A program made the position numbers and the translations under genes. Positions 46,379-57,674 of a DNA stretch of 64,000 nucleotides are shown one piece after another; the stretch's first letter is position 1, and each line of letters opens with the position of its first letter. Origin of the DNA: Hyparrhenia diplandra (lineage: Eukaryota > Streptophyta > Magnoliopsida > Poales > Poaceae). The stretch spans positions 1,116,001-1,180,000 of the forward strand of contig JADLZK010007779.1 of the NCBI GenBank assembly GCA_015847255.1. Direction: 5' to 3'. Under the pieces are notes generated by a model. It was not told the origin of the DNA, made no database searches, and saw only the letters and a program-made list of their open reading frames with translations.

Positions 46379-46976
46379 AGCCAGCGCCAACAGGCTCCAT
46401 GCTACACTACGGGAAGCACTACAGTGGGTGACCAACACGAGGAACGAATCAATCCAACCCGCTCATCGTCTCGATGTCCTTCCGCCCCATTCGTCGCATG
46501 ACTCGGCAACGACAGCTAGAACATCTCGAGGGCCGAACCAGGCGGTGCCCACGACTCTCAACGACGGTAATGCGGTGGCTTTTCATTTGAACAGCCCAAA
46601 GGTTCATTATTTAGGATCAGTTACGAGGCCGGTGAAGCGAGGGATCTTGCTCCGTATAAATAAAAACGAAGAACCTCGGTGGTTCCCGGCACAGTATGAG
46701 AGGCTCCCATATGTCTGCTTTCATTGTGGACTGATAGGGCACTCGGATATGGAGTGTCCTACGCCAGCAGCCCGGAATGATGAAGGAAAGCTGCCTTACG
46801 ATGTCAACCTCGGGGCACCCGAAGAGAAGAAGAGGAGAATCCAGTCGTTTGCGGCTGCTGCGGCTGCATCTTTTGGGAGTGGCTCCTCGTCTGGCTTCCG
46901 TCGGCCGTCCCGCACAAAGTCGGCAGGCAGGGGTCAAGGTCGGAGGAGGGCTCGCATAGAGCAGCGAGTCATGTAG
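46362..46976 (+). CDS. Chimeric ORF: retroelement + DUF295 + LINE zinc knuckle
   Basis: One uninterrupted 204-codon frame crosses three unrelated sources. Codons 1-68 (NRLHATLREALQWV, HRLDVLPPHSSHD) match internal sequence of the LTR element at 53770-53960. Codons about 69-86 (NAVAFHLNSPKVHYLGS) are the DUF295 C-terminal region in its native frame. The remainder (VTRPVKRGILLRINKNEEPR, then YVCFHCGLIGHSDMECP) is the end of a LINE ORF1 with a CCHC zinc knuckle. The LTR just upstream could supply a promoter. No evidence of expression; an open frame of this length over two junctions could be chance. Confidence 0.6.
   Translation: MPPPATASANRLHATLREALQWVTNTRNESIQPAHRLDVLPPHSSHDSATTARTSRGPNQAVPTTLNDGNAVAFHLNSPKVHYLGSVTRPVKRGILLRINKNEEPRWFPAQYERLPYVCFHCGLIGHSDMECPTPAARNDEGKLPYDVNLGAPEEKKRRIQSFAAAAAASFGSGSSSGFRRPSRTKSAGRGQGRRRARIEQRVM
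46568..46620 (+). pseudogene. DUF295 copy B' left piece (split by LINE)
   Basis: Fifty-odd bases equal to the end of exon 2 of copy B (AATGCAGTGGCTTTTCATTTG region to TTAGGATCAG). The rest of this exon resumes at 49927 after the LINE. It begins abruptly after retroelement sequence, marking the breakpoint of a tandem duplication. Confidence 0.8.
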
Positions 46977-49926
46977 GGGATTCAGAGGAGCAGGAAGTGC
47001 AATCTCCCCCGAAGGGGGGGGCTCGGGCTGAGGTGGGAAGTGAGGAGGCGAGGAAGGGTGATGTCAGTAAGAAGCTTTTTGCTAATGAGATGGGAAGGAG
47101 GGCAGACTGCCCCAAGGAAAAGGAAGTCGAAGGTGACCCGGAGGGTGATCCAGACACCGGACCTCAATTTTCCTCTGGAGGGGGTGTCAGGGGCTCTTGT
47201 CCCCGCGGGGTTGGTGTCATCTCGGGTAAACCAGATGGATGGGGCTGCTGATAGTGGAGGGAGTAGCATGAATGAAACAATCAAGAAACAGAAGAGGGTT
47301 AACACCCAAACTGAGAGATCGGCGGCGGCTGCGAGCGGCAGCCCCCGCCGGGAGCCATGAATCTTCTAAGTGTGAACTGCCGGGGCTGCGGGCGGCCCGA
47401 GGCAGTTCAGGAGCTCCGCCATGTGGTGGAGGAGCGGCGGCCCGTGGTGGTTTTTTTGATGGAGACAAGGATGACGGAGGAACGTGCTCTCGGCTTGAAG
47501 AATGACCTTGGTTTCGCAAATGCCATTGTCGTCAAGTCGGAGGGCCAGAGTGGGGGTTTGGCGCTGTTCTGGCGTCAGGAGGTGATGGTGGCGGAGATGA
47601 GCAAGTCAAGGTCACACATCGATGTGCTACTGTCGTGTGACCGGTTACGAATGACACAACTACGCTTGACAGGCTTCTATGGGGAGCCGAGGAGGGAGAG
47701 GCGCAAGGAAAGTTGGTATTTGATGAAGTTTCTCAGAGCACAGTCTGAGGACCCAATATCTCCGTATTTGTTCCTGTTATGTGCAGAGGGGCTCTCGTCT
47801 ATGCTAAAGAGGATTGGGCCACAATACATCTCGAGGGGGGTTCGGGTGAGCATGCGATCACCGTGGATCTCTCATTTGCTGTTCGCGGATGATTGCTTAA
47901 TCTTTACCCAAGCAAACAAGCGCGGAGCTGATCGGTGGCGGAGATCCTTGCTGATTATAACAAGGGATCGGGTCAGCTGGTTAATAAAGGTAAATCGGCA
48001 ATTTTTTTCAGTGCTAACAGTGATTCGCTTGCGAAGGAGGCTGTGCACGAGAGCTTGTCGATTCCCAATGAGGCTTTGGGTGAGAAATATTTGGGCCTTC
48101 CCACAAATGCTGAGAGAGGAGCAACAGGGGTTTTTAATTTTCTATATGGGAGAGTCCGGGGCATGATCGGTGGCTGGGAAGAAAGATCATTGAGCTGTGC
48201 GGCGAGGGAGGTGCTGCTCAAGGCCAATGCCCAGTCGGTTCCTACATATGCCATGTCCTGCTTCAAGCTATCCCCTGTGGTGTGCCAAAAGATGACTTCT
48301 GCAGTCTCAAATTATTGGTGGGGGAGCTCTGTTGACAATCACAAGCTGCACTGGCAGCAGTAGGAGAAACTGACGAGATCGAAAAGCAGATGGTGGAATG
48401 GGCTTTAGAGATTTTTCTCTCTTTAACAAGGCTATGCTTGGAAAGCAAGGGTGGAGGCTGATTAACAGACCGGACTCGCTATGCGCACGGGTGCTGAAGG
48501 GGAAGTACTATCCCAACACTGATTTCCTCTCGGCAACCAAGAAGAAGCGGAGTTCGGCCACGTGGAAGGCGATCTTGTATGGTCGTGATATTCTAGCAAA
48601 GGGTCTCATTAAGAGAATCGGTCCAGGAGATGTTGACATATGGGAAGACAACTGGATCCCGGGGTTGCAATCTCTCAGACCCCTGCTGCGTAGACCTGAG
48701 GTTACAGCGGTCAAGGTGAATGATTTGTTTGTCCCGGGGACTAGATATTGGCAGGAGGAAGTGGTGCTCAACTCCTTTATGCCCGTTGAAGCTAAGGAAA
48801 TACTGAAGATTAAGCCCAGCGCTCGACTTCAGGAAGACGTGGCTGCATGGGCTTTCGAGAAGAGTGGACAATACTCGGTTAGATCGGCGTACCGGGCTCT
48901 CAAGAAGGAACAAACAGCTTTGGCTATGGCAAATTCTAATGAAGCCTCCGCATCAGAGAATGTAGAGGGCTGGGCCAAGGTATGGAAGCTAGATGTTGCA
49001 TAACTCTCTTCCGTCTAAAGCTGAGCTGATGAGGAGGCATATCGAAAAAGAAAGTTTTTGTGAAGTGTGCGGCGACCCATCAGAGACTCTCTACCATGTC
49101 TTCTTTGAGTGTCCAATGGCGAAGCTCTTCTGGAAGGAAGTTAAGAAGCTGAGGGGTATTGTCGCCCCGCTCTTGCATCCTTGGTCTTGGGCGTCTGATA
49201 TCTTCTGTCGGGAAGTGTGTTCGAAGGATACAGCAGCGCTTATTGCATGTGGAGCTTGGTCTCTATGGCAAGGAAGGAATGATCGCCGGCATGGGCGGCA
49301 TGTGCGGGACCCGGGGCGAAGGCACGTTTCATTGCAAAGCTGCTTCAAGATCTGGAAAATGTGAAGATGGAGAAGAAAGTGTCTAGGCCGGTGGTTTGCA
49401 AAGCTTGGGACAAGCCCTCATCCGGGTGGGTGAAGATCAATACGGATGCGGTTTTGACAAAAATCTATATTCGGGCGTACAGTGTGCTGTAGCTCGGGAT
49501 CACAATGGCCATCTGCTGGGAGCCTCAGCGAGGTTTTTTGATGATGTGCCAGATGTGATGACAGCCGAGGCTTTAGCTGCAAAGGAAGGCCTGGAGTTGG
49601 CAATCGAGCTGGGAGTCAGGAAATGTCACCTTGAGACGGACAGCTTGGGCCTATCCAGACTAATTTTGGATCCTGCGGCTGCGCGAAGTCGTATGTGGGT
49701 GGTTTGTGCTTCGATATTTCTGAGCTTGGCAAAGAGTTGGAGGAGTTCTCGGTTGGGTGGGTACCTAGGGGGCAAACACGGTGGCCCATGCGTGTGCTTC
49801 CTATGTATCGCTCTATGCGCTCGTTTTTTTTTTTGAAGATTTTCCAAACTGGCTGACTGATTTAGTGGCCAGAGATTGTAATCGATGAATTAATATAAAA
49901 GCTTGGTGATGCTCAAAAAAAAAAAA
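46621..49926 (+). mobile_element. L1-type LINE with RNase H, internally deleted
   Basis: Order on the plus strand: end of ORF1 with zinc knuckle CFHCGLIGHSDMEC (about 46710-46750); ORF2 start at 47357 with the endonuclease beginning (MNLLSVNCRGCGRPEAV, METRMTEER); an in-frame internal deletion near 47735; the reverse transcriptase end (DPISPYLFLLCAEGLSSML, LLFADDCLIF with the catalytic DD pair); thumb region (LPSKAELMRR, FCEVCGDPSETLYHVFFECP zinc-binding); and an RNase H domain at about 49440-49700 (ARDHNGHLLGASARF, AEALAAKEGLELA). The poly(A) tail is at 49915-49926. Frameshifts occur near 47935, 48363 and 49003. 5'-truncated and dead. It sits inside copy B' with no clear target duplication. 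Confidence 0.85.
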
Positions 49927-50126
49927 GTACACCTAGCAGGGGAGTACCATCGTGGCATTCGCGAATCATTTGTGTATACGCCCTGGTTAATTAGAGATTA
50001 GCAGCAGCCATACATGTGTCTGAGTGGTCAACTTTTGGTTCTATTGAATAACTATTATACGATGTCACTCTTTGTAACATCAATCTAGTTTATTATTTTT
50101 CTTTGTGTGAAAGAAGTACTATTTTC
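49927..50126 (+). pseudogene. DUF295 copy B' right piece
   Basis: Resumes at GTACACCTAGCAGGGGAGTA and runs through GIRESFVYTP, the stop and the 3' untranslated region to the LTR, more than 90 percent identical by eye to 45834-46037. The LTR border is in the same position as downstream of copy B, so the gene end, UTR and LTR were duplicated as a block. Confidence 0.85.
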
Positions 50127-50736
50127 TGTCACAGCCCATGGCAGGCCGGCCCCTACAGGGCCCATGGCCTTGGCGCCGCTTGGGGGAGGGGCAGCAGCCC
50201 TACGACCCCACCGCCGCCTCTGCCGTTTGCTTCGTCGTTTAGATGCAAGTCTTCCCGGACTATAAATGCAAGAGACTTATAATCATTTGAATCTACTCAA
50301 AAAAATTAAAGAGGTAACACCCGTGACCTCTCCAGGCTCTCGTGGCTCTCGCTCTTCCTAACCCTAATCGCCTCGGCGCCGCCGCCAACCACGCCGCCAC
50401 CAGCAGCAGCCAGCGACGCTGCGCGCCACAGCCCGCCCCGCAGCGCCCGCGTCGCGCCGCCTCCCGTCCTCCACCGTTGTCACCATTCTTCACCACGTGT
50501 GCACCGTCACGGCCGTTGGAATCCGTCCGGACTGTGACGGCTGGTATCTAGAGACCAAGACGATTCCCACCACCGATGGCTTCCGAGAATCATGGTTTAT
50601 CCATGGCTCTCAAGCAACTCCTCGACGTCAGCATTTGCATTTCTTAAAGCGCAATCATTAGAAACAGGTTTAGAACCCATCTCTAATAACAGCGCCAGAA
50701 ATGAGCCGCCCGACATTCCCAAGTAACCACCATGTC

Positions 50737-52553
50737 GGTGATCCGAAAAGGGATTGTCAACGGGATAGATCTTGCCATCATAGATATTTCATCCGCAAGC
50801 GCACGGATCTATCATTGTAGCATTTCACCCGGAAGTATTCAGGGTATCGTTATTTATATTTTTCCAAAGGAAGGCATGGTGTAAAAGTCTCTAATTCGGA
50901 CATGGTCAAGATGACACGAATGTGTAATAGACCAATGCTCATAATAGGGGTAAAATAGGGTAGGTAGTAGGATAACTTGACACACACACTCGAGCCAATC
51001 TCAAGGATAAAGATAAAAGAATGAATAAAAGAATAAATCTAATATGGAGCAGGCATATCCTAGATAGTCATGTCAAGATAGCAGATACACACATGTTCAA
51101 CTATTAGAGATTCTAATTCAAGAAAGCCAAGGTCTCTGCCGAATTACTTCGGGCACCGGCCCACTCCCAACTGGGTAGAGTCCGGCAATTAGCTTCGCTA
51201 CCGCACCCGAACGTGGGGGATTTCAAGGGACGGACAAGGCTTGTCACGACCAAGCCGCCTACCCCTCAACCGTGGGATGCGCCACAAAAGATAGGCAACC
51301 CCTAGCCCAGACACCACGTCTACGCTAGTGATTATTACTCTGATGCGTTAACAAGGCTTACCCGTCCCCGGGGTCCTTCTACTAGAGCACCGCCCCCGAA
51401 GGAACGAGTATCAATCCCGCAACCCAACATCAACCAAGGCTAACTCTAGGTAGAACTCAACCTATCGATCTAGCTCTTTGGTCTAAACATGTATGTATGA
51501 TAGACTAAGCACGAAGTTCTATAAGACAAGATCATGATATAGGAACTATAGACTAGTTCTTCAACCAAGATTATATCACAAGAACTTTTCTCTAATTCAA
51601 GAACATGACTATATTGATAAGTAGAGAACAAGAACAAAATGAAGAACTCTAAATTGCTCATACCGCATAGCTCCAAAATGTCTTGCTCTCTTTTATTTCT
51701 TTGCCCAACTCCTCCTAAGTACAAACTAAAAAGAAGGAGAAGAAGAAGAAGAAGAAGAAGAAGAAGAAGAAGAAGAAGAAGAAGAAGAAGAAGAAGAAGA
51801 GGAGGGAGAAGAAGAAGAAGAAGAAGAAGAAGAAGAAAGAAGAAGAAGAAGGAAAAGAAGAAGAAGAAGAGGGAGAAGAAGAAGAAGAAGAGAGAGGCTA
51901 CATTGTGTGGTGTGTGTTACAAGGGAGGGAGTGCCCATCTATTTATAGGACTTTTACCATGGGATCCTCTATTGGCTAAGCCATTTGGTACTAATCCCGC
52001 ACCGTTTTCTGGGCAAGCAAACACCGCCTCCAAACTTTTCAGGTCGAGATGGGCCGCCAGGACGAAGATGGGCCGATTTGGCCTCCGGGAGGGTGCGCGC
52101 GCACCCTAAGGTGCGCCCGCACCAAGATTTTGTCCGTTTGGGCTGAAATTTTGCATGAGCACGTGGGCCTCGGAGTTAGCTTCGTTTCGAGTATTCGATT
52201 CGCTGAAATCGATTTCGTATGAGAAAGTTATGCCCAAAACATTGAACCCATGTCCCTGCGGTCCGTTTATCATTTCATGTTGGACTCGGGCCTCGACCTC
52301 TTGGGCTTGTGCTTGGATATTGATATTTTATGGACTTTTCTCCCTTGGGCTTGATGTTCTCAGGAATGCGCTTTCCAGGGAGGCGCCTTTTGGTGCATTT
52401 TCCACTTGGTTTTTATATAAATCCTGCAAAACATTATTTGGCACTACAAGTGGAATTATGTCAATAATAAATGTATATGTGTGTAGTAAGGTATAGTTTC
52501 ACCCCCTTATTGGTAGAATGTTGGCGTTAAAAATATGTCGTTGGTGACCGTCA
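50737..52553. mobile_element. Possible nested solo LTR-like insertion
   Basis: From TGTCAACGGGATAGATCTTG near 50737 to GACCGTCAACA near 52553, the sequence differs in character from the rest of the element and its ends are imperfect inverted repeats of the TGTTGAC / GTCAACA type. No matching target duplication was found, so the borders are tentative. It contains the GAA microsatellite. Confidence 0.35.
51733..51893 (+). repeat. GAA/AGA microsatellite, about 160 bp
   Basis: Almost uninterrupted purine-only (GAA)n with a few GGA interruptions. It produces an Arg/Lys-rich open frame on the plus strand and a Ser/Leu-rich one on the minus strand, neither likely to be a gene. Confidence 0.95.
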
Positions 52554-53650
52554 ACAGTCACCTCGATCATCCACGACAACGCCCACGGTCTCCAACCATC
52601 AAAGTGAATTACGGCTCCATCCTCGCATCCCAAGACAACGTCATCCTCGCGAGGCAAGCTCGCCTACATGAAGGCCAGCGGCAAGCGGGGACGACCACCC
52701 GACACCACCCCTACCATTTGGCGCCACCGGCGAAGCGGTGGTTCCCTTTGGTGCCGCCGACATCGTCCCCTACAAGACCAGCGACACCGCAAGCAACGAG
52801 CAAACCTACCCCCAAGGGTGCCCCCGCTGTCGCGGCTTCGGATCGGATCAGATTAGGAGGCCACTACCGGCGTCCACCAGCTACTCGATGAAAAACCTAG
52901 CCAACTAGGCCAACGTTACGCGGCTCCAACGATGGTGCAGAAAAATTCCTATGCCAACAACATCATCTCGATATTGGGAAGACCAGGAGCTTCCACAAAA
53001 TTACCATTAGGAACACAACAACGTCGCCCGACGTTGATGCCTCGTCGCCGATCTCAACCCCCGACGTCCTCGACATGGACAACGATCCAAGGGCGCCCAC
53101 AACGACATCACCAACGACCATGACCATGACGTCGGCATCGACAACATTGCCAATGACAACCACGCCGTTCTCAACATTGACACCTATGACGACACCTCCA
53201 AGAACAATGACGCCGCCCATATGGACGCCACCAAAGAAGAGGACAATGACCCCTACTTGGGCCACACCGCTGACATGGTCGTCCACTCACCAAAACCCGA
53301 CGACGAGATCAATCCCCTTCATCTGTTGGAAATCCCTTGAACACCCACGATAGGAGAGAACATCGACAAGCGAGCTATGGATCATATCGTGGCTTCGACA
53401 ACGACACGTGCATTGTTGGCAACCCCCGCTATCAGCCGATCACCTTCCCCGATTACACGGCGTGAGCCCGGCGCACGCATGGTGCACCCCATCAGCACCA
53501 CGTTAACGGAACATCGGACCTAACAAAGATATGAGGTATGCCGCTATCCACCAGACAATAGCGGTACTTCTCTGGTTTACCTGTATGCCAAGCTAGGCAC
53601 CACTAGAGGACTAGGATACCTCCACACGAGGTCTCCTTTATGGATTCAAG

Positions 53651-54121
53651 TTGCCAAGCAACGACGATGTTACCAGCAACCTCGTGAAAACTCGACAGGG
53701 CGATGATATGATCTACTACATCTACGCCCTCGACATGGCGCCAGCCCCGTACGACTACCGCGACACTTCTGGGGTGGCCAACAGGCTCCACGCTACACTA
53801 TGGGAAGCACTACAGCGGGAGGTGACCCACACGATGAATGAAGCGATCCAACCCGCTCATCGTCTCGATGTCCTTCCGCACCATTCGTCGCACGACTCGG
53901 CAACGACAGCCAGAACACCCCGAGTGCTGAACCAGCCGGTGCCCTCGACTCTCCACGATATCGACGTCCAGTATGACTACACCCTCAGGCTCACCAACAA
54001 GCTTCACAATGAGCTTTGGGATGCGGTGCAACTGGAGGTGCCTAACACGTTGACCTCGGCGATCAACCTCGCCCCACAGTTTGATGCCCCTGTCTCCTAC
54101 GAGGTCTTCAACAAGCTTTGA
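53651..54121 (+). CDS. Retroelement-internal ORF, function unknown
   Basis: 156 codons, MPSNDDVTSNLVKTRQGDDM and on, inside the LTR element. The middle third (NRLHATLWEALQREVTHTMN) is repeated in diverged form at 46370-46567, and within the ORF itself a related unit recurs (LTNKLHNELWDAVQLEVPNT), an internal repeat of about 60 residues. I do not recognise it as gag; no zinc knuckle is visible. Its conservation between two element copies suggests it once mattered to the element. Confidence 0.45.
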   Translation: MPSNDDVTSNLVKTRQGDDMIYYIYALDMAPAPYDYRDTSGVANRLHATLWEALQREVTHTMNEAIQPAHRLDVLPHHSSHDSATTARTPRVLNQPVPSTLHDIDVQYDYTLRLTNKLHNELWDAVQLEVPNTLTSAINLAPQFDAPVSYEVFNKL

Positions 54122-55204
54122 CTTGCGAGCTCCACCGACAATGACATGAGCAACATCTAGCTACGGGCGGGAGCACCGATCGGGATGCTGCTCAAGGCGG
54201 TTGACGCCCACTTACCGACATCCTCGCCTTTGATGCAAAGCTTTCCGAGTGATCAACATTATGGCAGAAGAGCTAAGGCATAGCTTCTTGTCATCGATGC
54301 CAATCTTCTTCCTCGACAACCACCGCTACTCCACCACGACATTATCAAAGGTTCTACGGGATGTTCTCCAACCAGGTGGGATATTTCTACACTCTTGCGG
54401 TTGGCTTTCACCCCGACATACTCACCTTCAATGCAAGCCTTCCCCGGCGAAAGCATCTTGCTAATGGAAGAGCTATCACATAGCGTCTTGCCACTAGTGT
54501 CGGTCTTCTTCTTCGACGACCATGGCCTTCACCTCGCCCAAAGCATTTACGACGTTCCCATGGGCGTAAGAGCAATGGACTTACATTCATCATTATCGAA
54601 GCATCCTCGTCTTCGCCCGGCTCATTCACTCGATACAAGCGGATGCAAAAATCTTCCGGGGCCCGCAACTTTGACAACTCCATCAACATCGACAGCCGTA
54701 CAACACCGAGCGTGAGGATGCGTTATGCGGAAAAGGGAGAGGAGATGTGACAATCCATGGCAGGCCAGCCCAACAGGCCCACGCGCACGCACACGCAAAG
54801 GAGGGCAACAACCCTACGACTATTCTTTGCCGTTGTCATTAGCTTCGTTGTTAAGCCACAGGTTATTTAGGGAATAAAATAGAAATAAAATAGGAAATAG
54901 AATAAGAGGTTTCTTTAGATGTAAGTCTTTCTCGGACTATAAATGCAAGGGACTTGTAGTCATTTGGAACTAATTAGAAAAATTAAAGGTTAACGCTCGA
55001 AAAGCTCGCCCGACTCTCTCCCTCCCGCTCTTCCTAACCCTAACCGCCTCGGCCTGCGCCTGGCGGCGTACTTCGCCGGCTCTCTCCCTCCCGCTCTTCC
55101 TAACCCTAATCGCCTCGCGCCCCGCCATCTACGCCGCCACCACCAGCAGCCAGCGCTCCTAATAAATTTTACCGAAAAGACATTCTAAGGTGAGTACATT
55201 TGCT

Positions 55205-55502
55205 AATCGAAAATAGTAGAAGCGGCGTATTTTGCTCAAAAACACTTGGCAAAGATGTATTTTGCCGAAAGTGCCAAAAAGAAAACATGCAGCTAAGATG
55301 CATTTTCCTTGCTTTTGCTGAGCGCGGAAAGGACACTCACAAAATACATCTTTGTAGAGTGCAAAAAAAAACTTGTTAAAGCCATTTTCCTGAGTTTTTT
55401 TTTCGTGTGTTTTTGATTTGGCTCTGCAAAGAGGCACTCAACATAACCCTCTTTGCCTAGTGCCAAATAAAACACTTGGTAAAGAGTGGGATTCTAATAG
55501 TG
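55205..55502. mobile_element. Small CACTA-related element
   Basis: About 300 bp ending in TAGTG at 55498-55502 (minus strand CACTATTAGAATCCC), with several ACTTGGCAAAG / TTTGCCGAAAG motifs. The left end near 55205 (AGTAGAAGCG) lacks a clear CACTA. Sequence just left (ACATTTGCTAATCGAAAAT) matches the flank 3' of DUF295 copy A near 38680. Confidence 0.45.
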
Positions 55503-56034
55503 AGGATCAATTTGCGATTAAGAAAAGGTCATGTTTGTTTCCGAAAGTCCTAGCCCAAAGACTTTTGAAAATGTCCGTCAAGGTCAAGGAGGTACTTTTA
55601 GGGAGTTTTAGTAAAAGTGTCAAAAAAAGTCTTCATCTGTTTAGTTTCCTAGGGTCCAAACACCACCTAATTCTAGTGCAAGTCATATTTATTTGCATTA
55701 TTGACGCTTTTAAAATTTTCATATTTTTAGGGAATTTTCAATCTGGTGTTACAAGCCACAATCTAATCTTGGGCGAGACAGATCGCACAAAGATATGTGT
55801 CTTGCAATTTTCAGCAAGTGAAATATAGAACGGTGTGCCTATTGCAATTTGAGTCAAAGATAGTCACGTTTGATTTCTCTAGGCCCAAGTCAAGTTTTGG
55901 AATTGCTCGGATCTAAACCCACAAAACAGCGAGCCAAAGATAGAAAGATGTGTGTCTTAGGGATTTTATATTTGCCCTATAAGATCTCGGGACGTCGTCC
56001 TTTGCGTCGGATCTATTGCACGCAGTCCGCGTCC

Positions 56035-57480
56035 ATGGAGACGGGCGGCGGCTCTACCGGCGACTTTGCTCGCAGGCATCTTCGATCGTCCGTCTCCGGC
56101 GCGCAGCCTCGCGGCGTCGCGTGGCATCTGCAAGGCGTGGCGAGACCTCATCGACGGCGGCAGCTGCTGGTCCGTTACTCCTCCCACACTCGGTCGCGCG
56201 GCCTCTTCATCAACTACCAGGACTACAGGAGACCGCACTTCTTGTCCCGCCGATGCGGCATCGTTTGCCGGAGGCGGCAGTGGCCTCGGATCGGCGGCAA
56301 ATTTGATTTCATCGGCGAGAGGACCCCTATGGCTGGTCCGAAGTTGTAGATCACTGCAATGGCCTCGTCCTCTTCGTGGAGAGCCATGCCAAAGTGCTGC
56401 TGCGTGTGCAATCCAACCACGCGGTGGTCGGCGCGCCTGCCAGCGTGCCCGTCTTCTATTGCATTCTCCTACACAGCCTTGGAGTGGGTCAGCCGCGCGC
56501 GTTCCTCATGTTTGACCCTTTTGTTTCACCGGAGTACAAGGTGTTGTTGCCACCTGCCGAGCCAGGGATGAAGCAGATGGCGAAAGACCGCCTGATGGAG
56601 TGGCCACCGTCGGCATGGACGACATGGCATGAGTTCTCGTCGAGCACCGGGAGGTGGCAGGAGAAGGTGTTCCTTCGCGAAGGTGAGGCGGCAGGGGCAG
56701 CTGCGGACTTGTTGCTGTACGAAAGGAGAGGGTCTTCTGTGTGGAACCCCCTACCGTTATGCTGCATACTGGAATGGTGCACTCTACATACACTGGCGTG
56801 GTGATTTTGTATCAAGGTAAATAAATGAATCTGTATCTGTATTTGTATGAATTTATATCGATGAATGCATTAAATTTTCTCTCAATATATGTATGTCTGT
56901 TATTTGCAGACTATCCTTGCAGGATGATAAGTACACAGTGATCAAATCGCCAATACAACTTGCCGAGAGCCAGGACAGTGATGTACAGTCTTTTCTAGGT
57001 AGATCGGAGAAAGGGGTGTACATTGCAGTTATTACTAGCAAAACTGTGCCCAAACTTCGAGTTTGGACTCTCAGCGAGTCTGGTGGCCGTATGGAGTGGG
57101 TGCTAAAGGATAAAAGTAACCTCAAGATCAATTCATCCTCATGGAGGATGAAAAAGAATAAATTCGATAAGCTGAAATACTGGATTTTAGATCGTGATGA
57201 TAAAGTATCACTGGTAGAACAAAATGTTTCCTGGAACTCTGACGATGACAACATTGTAGAAGTCTCAGATGCCAAACCGGATTGTCCACCATATGTCGTG
57301 TTCCTTGGATTTCATCCCTACAAGGAGATTATTTTCTTGTGTAGATCTGTTGATGATAAAGTTGTGGCTTTTCATTTGAACAGCCTGAAGGTTCAGTATT
57401 TAGGTAAAGTACACCTAAATACATACAATCTTGGTATTCGTGAATCATTTGTGTATACGCCCTGCTTAATCAAAGATTAG
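56035..57480 (+). pseudogene. F-box/DUF295 gene copy C, exon 1 frameshifted
   Basis: Exon 1 56035-56816, exon 2 56910-57480, same intron position as the intact copy. In exon 1 the F-box C-terminal half is readable (LAASRGICKAWRDLIDGG) in one frame, then GLFINYQDYRRPHFLSR in another, VVDHCNGLVLFVESHAK in a third, with at least three frameshifts before AFLMFDPFVSPEYKVLL. Exon 2 is fully open from LSLQDDKYTVIKSPIQLAES to VYTPCLIKD and the stop. It is the only copy in the window that still shows the F-box helix, so it best preserves the ancestral F-box plus DUF295 layout; it cannot be translated as it stands. Confidence 0.8.
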
Positions 57481-57674
57481 TTACTGGGAGTCATTTGTCT
57501 GAGTGGTCAACCTTTTGTGCTTTTGAATAATGCAGTTGTCACACTTTGCTATATCTATCAATGTATTTTATTTATCCTGCGATCGAGTCCCTATGTATGT
57601 GGTAACCAGAACTGTTGTGTCTAACATTTTGTCAAGAAGAACAATTGTCAAATTTAAATAAACTCTTCTTTCCA

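Larger units (their letters stand above)
50127..55156 (+). mobile_element. Non-autonomous LTR retroelement
   Basis: 5' LTR 50127-50541, 3' LTR 54746 to about 55156 (truncated at CAGCCAGCG). A primer binding site-like TGGTATCTAGAGACCA at 50542 resembles the tRNA-Met complement TGGTATCAGAGCCA with changes. A polypurine tract GGAAAAGGGAGAGGAGA lies directly before the 3' LTR. The interior has a gag-like or unknown open frame (53651-54121) and Pro/Thr-rich open stretches at 52535-53350, but no protease, reverse transcriptase or integrase. It therefore needs proteins from another element. The 5' LTR lacks about 80 bp present in the 46038 and 54746 copies. Confidence 0.7.

Noticed and set aside
51639..52109. 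Arg/Lys-rich open frame
   Set aside because: It is the translation of a GAA microsatellite; the low-complexity tract explains the open frame on both strands.
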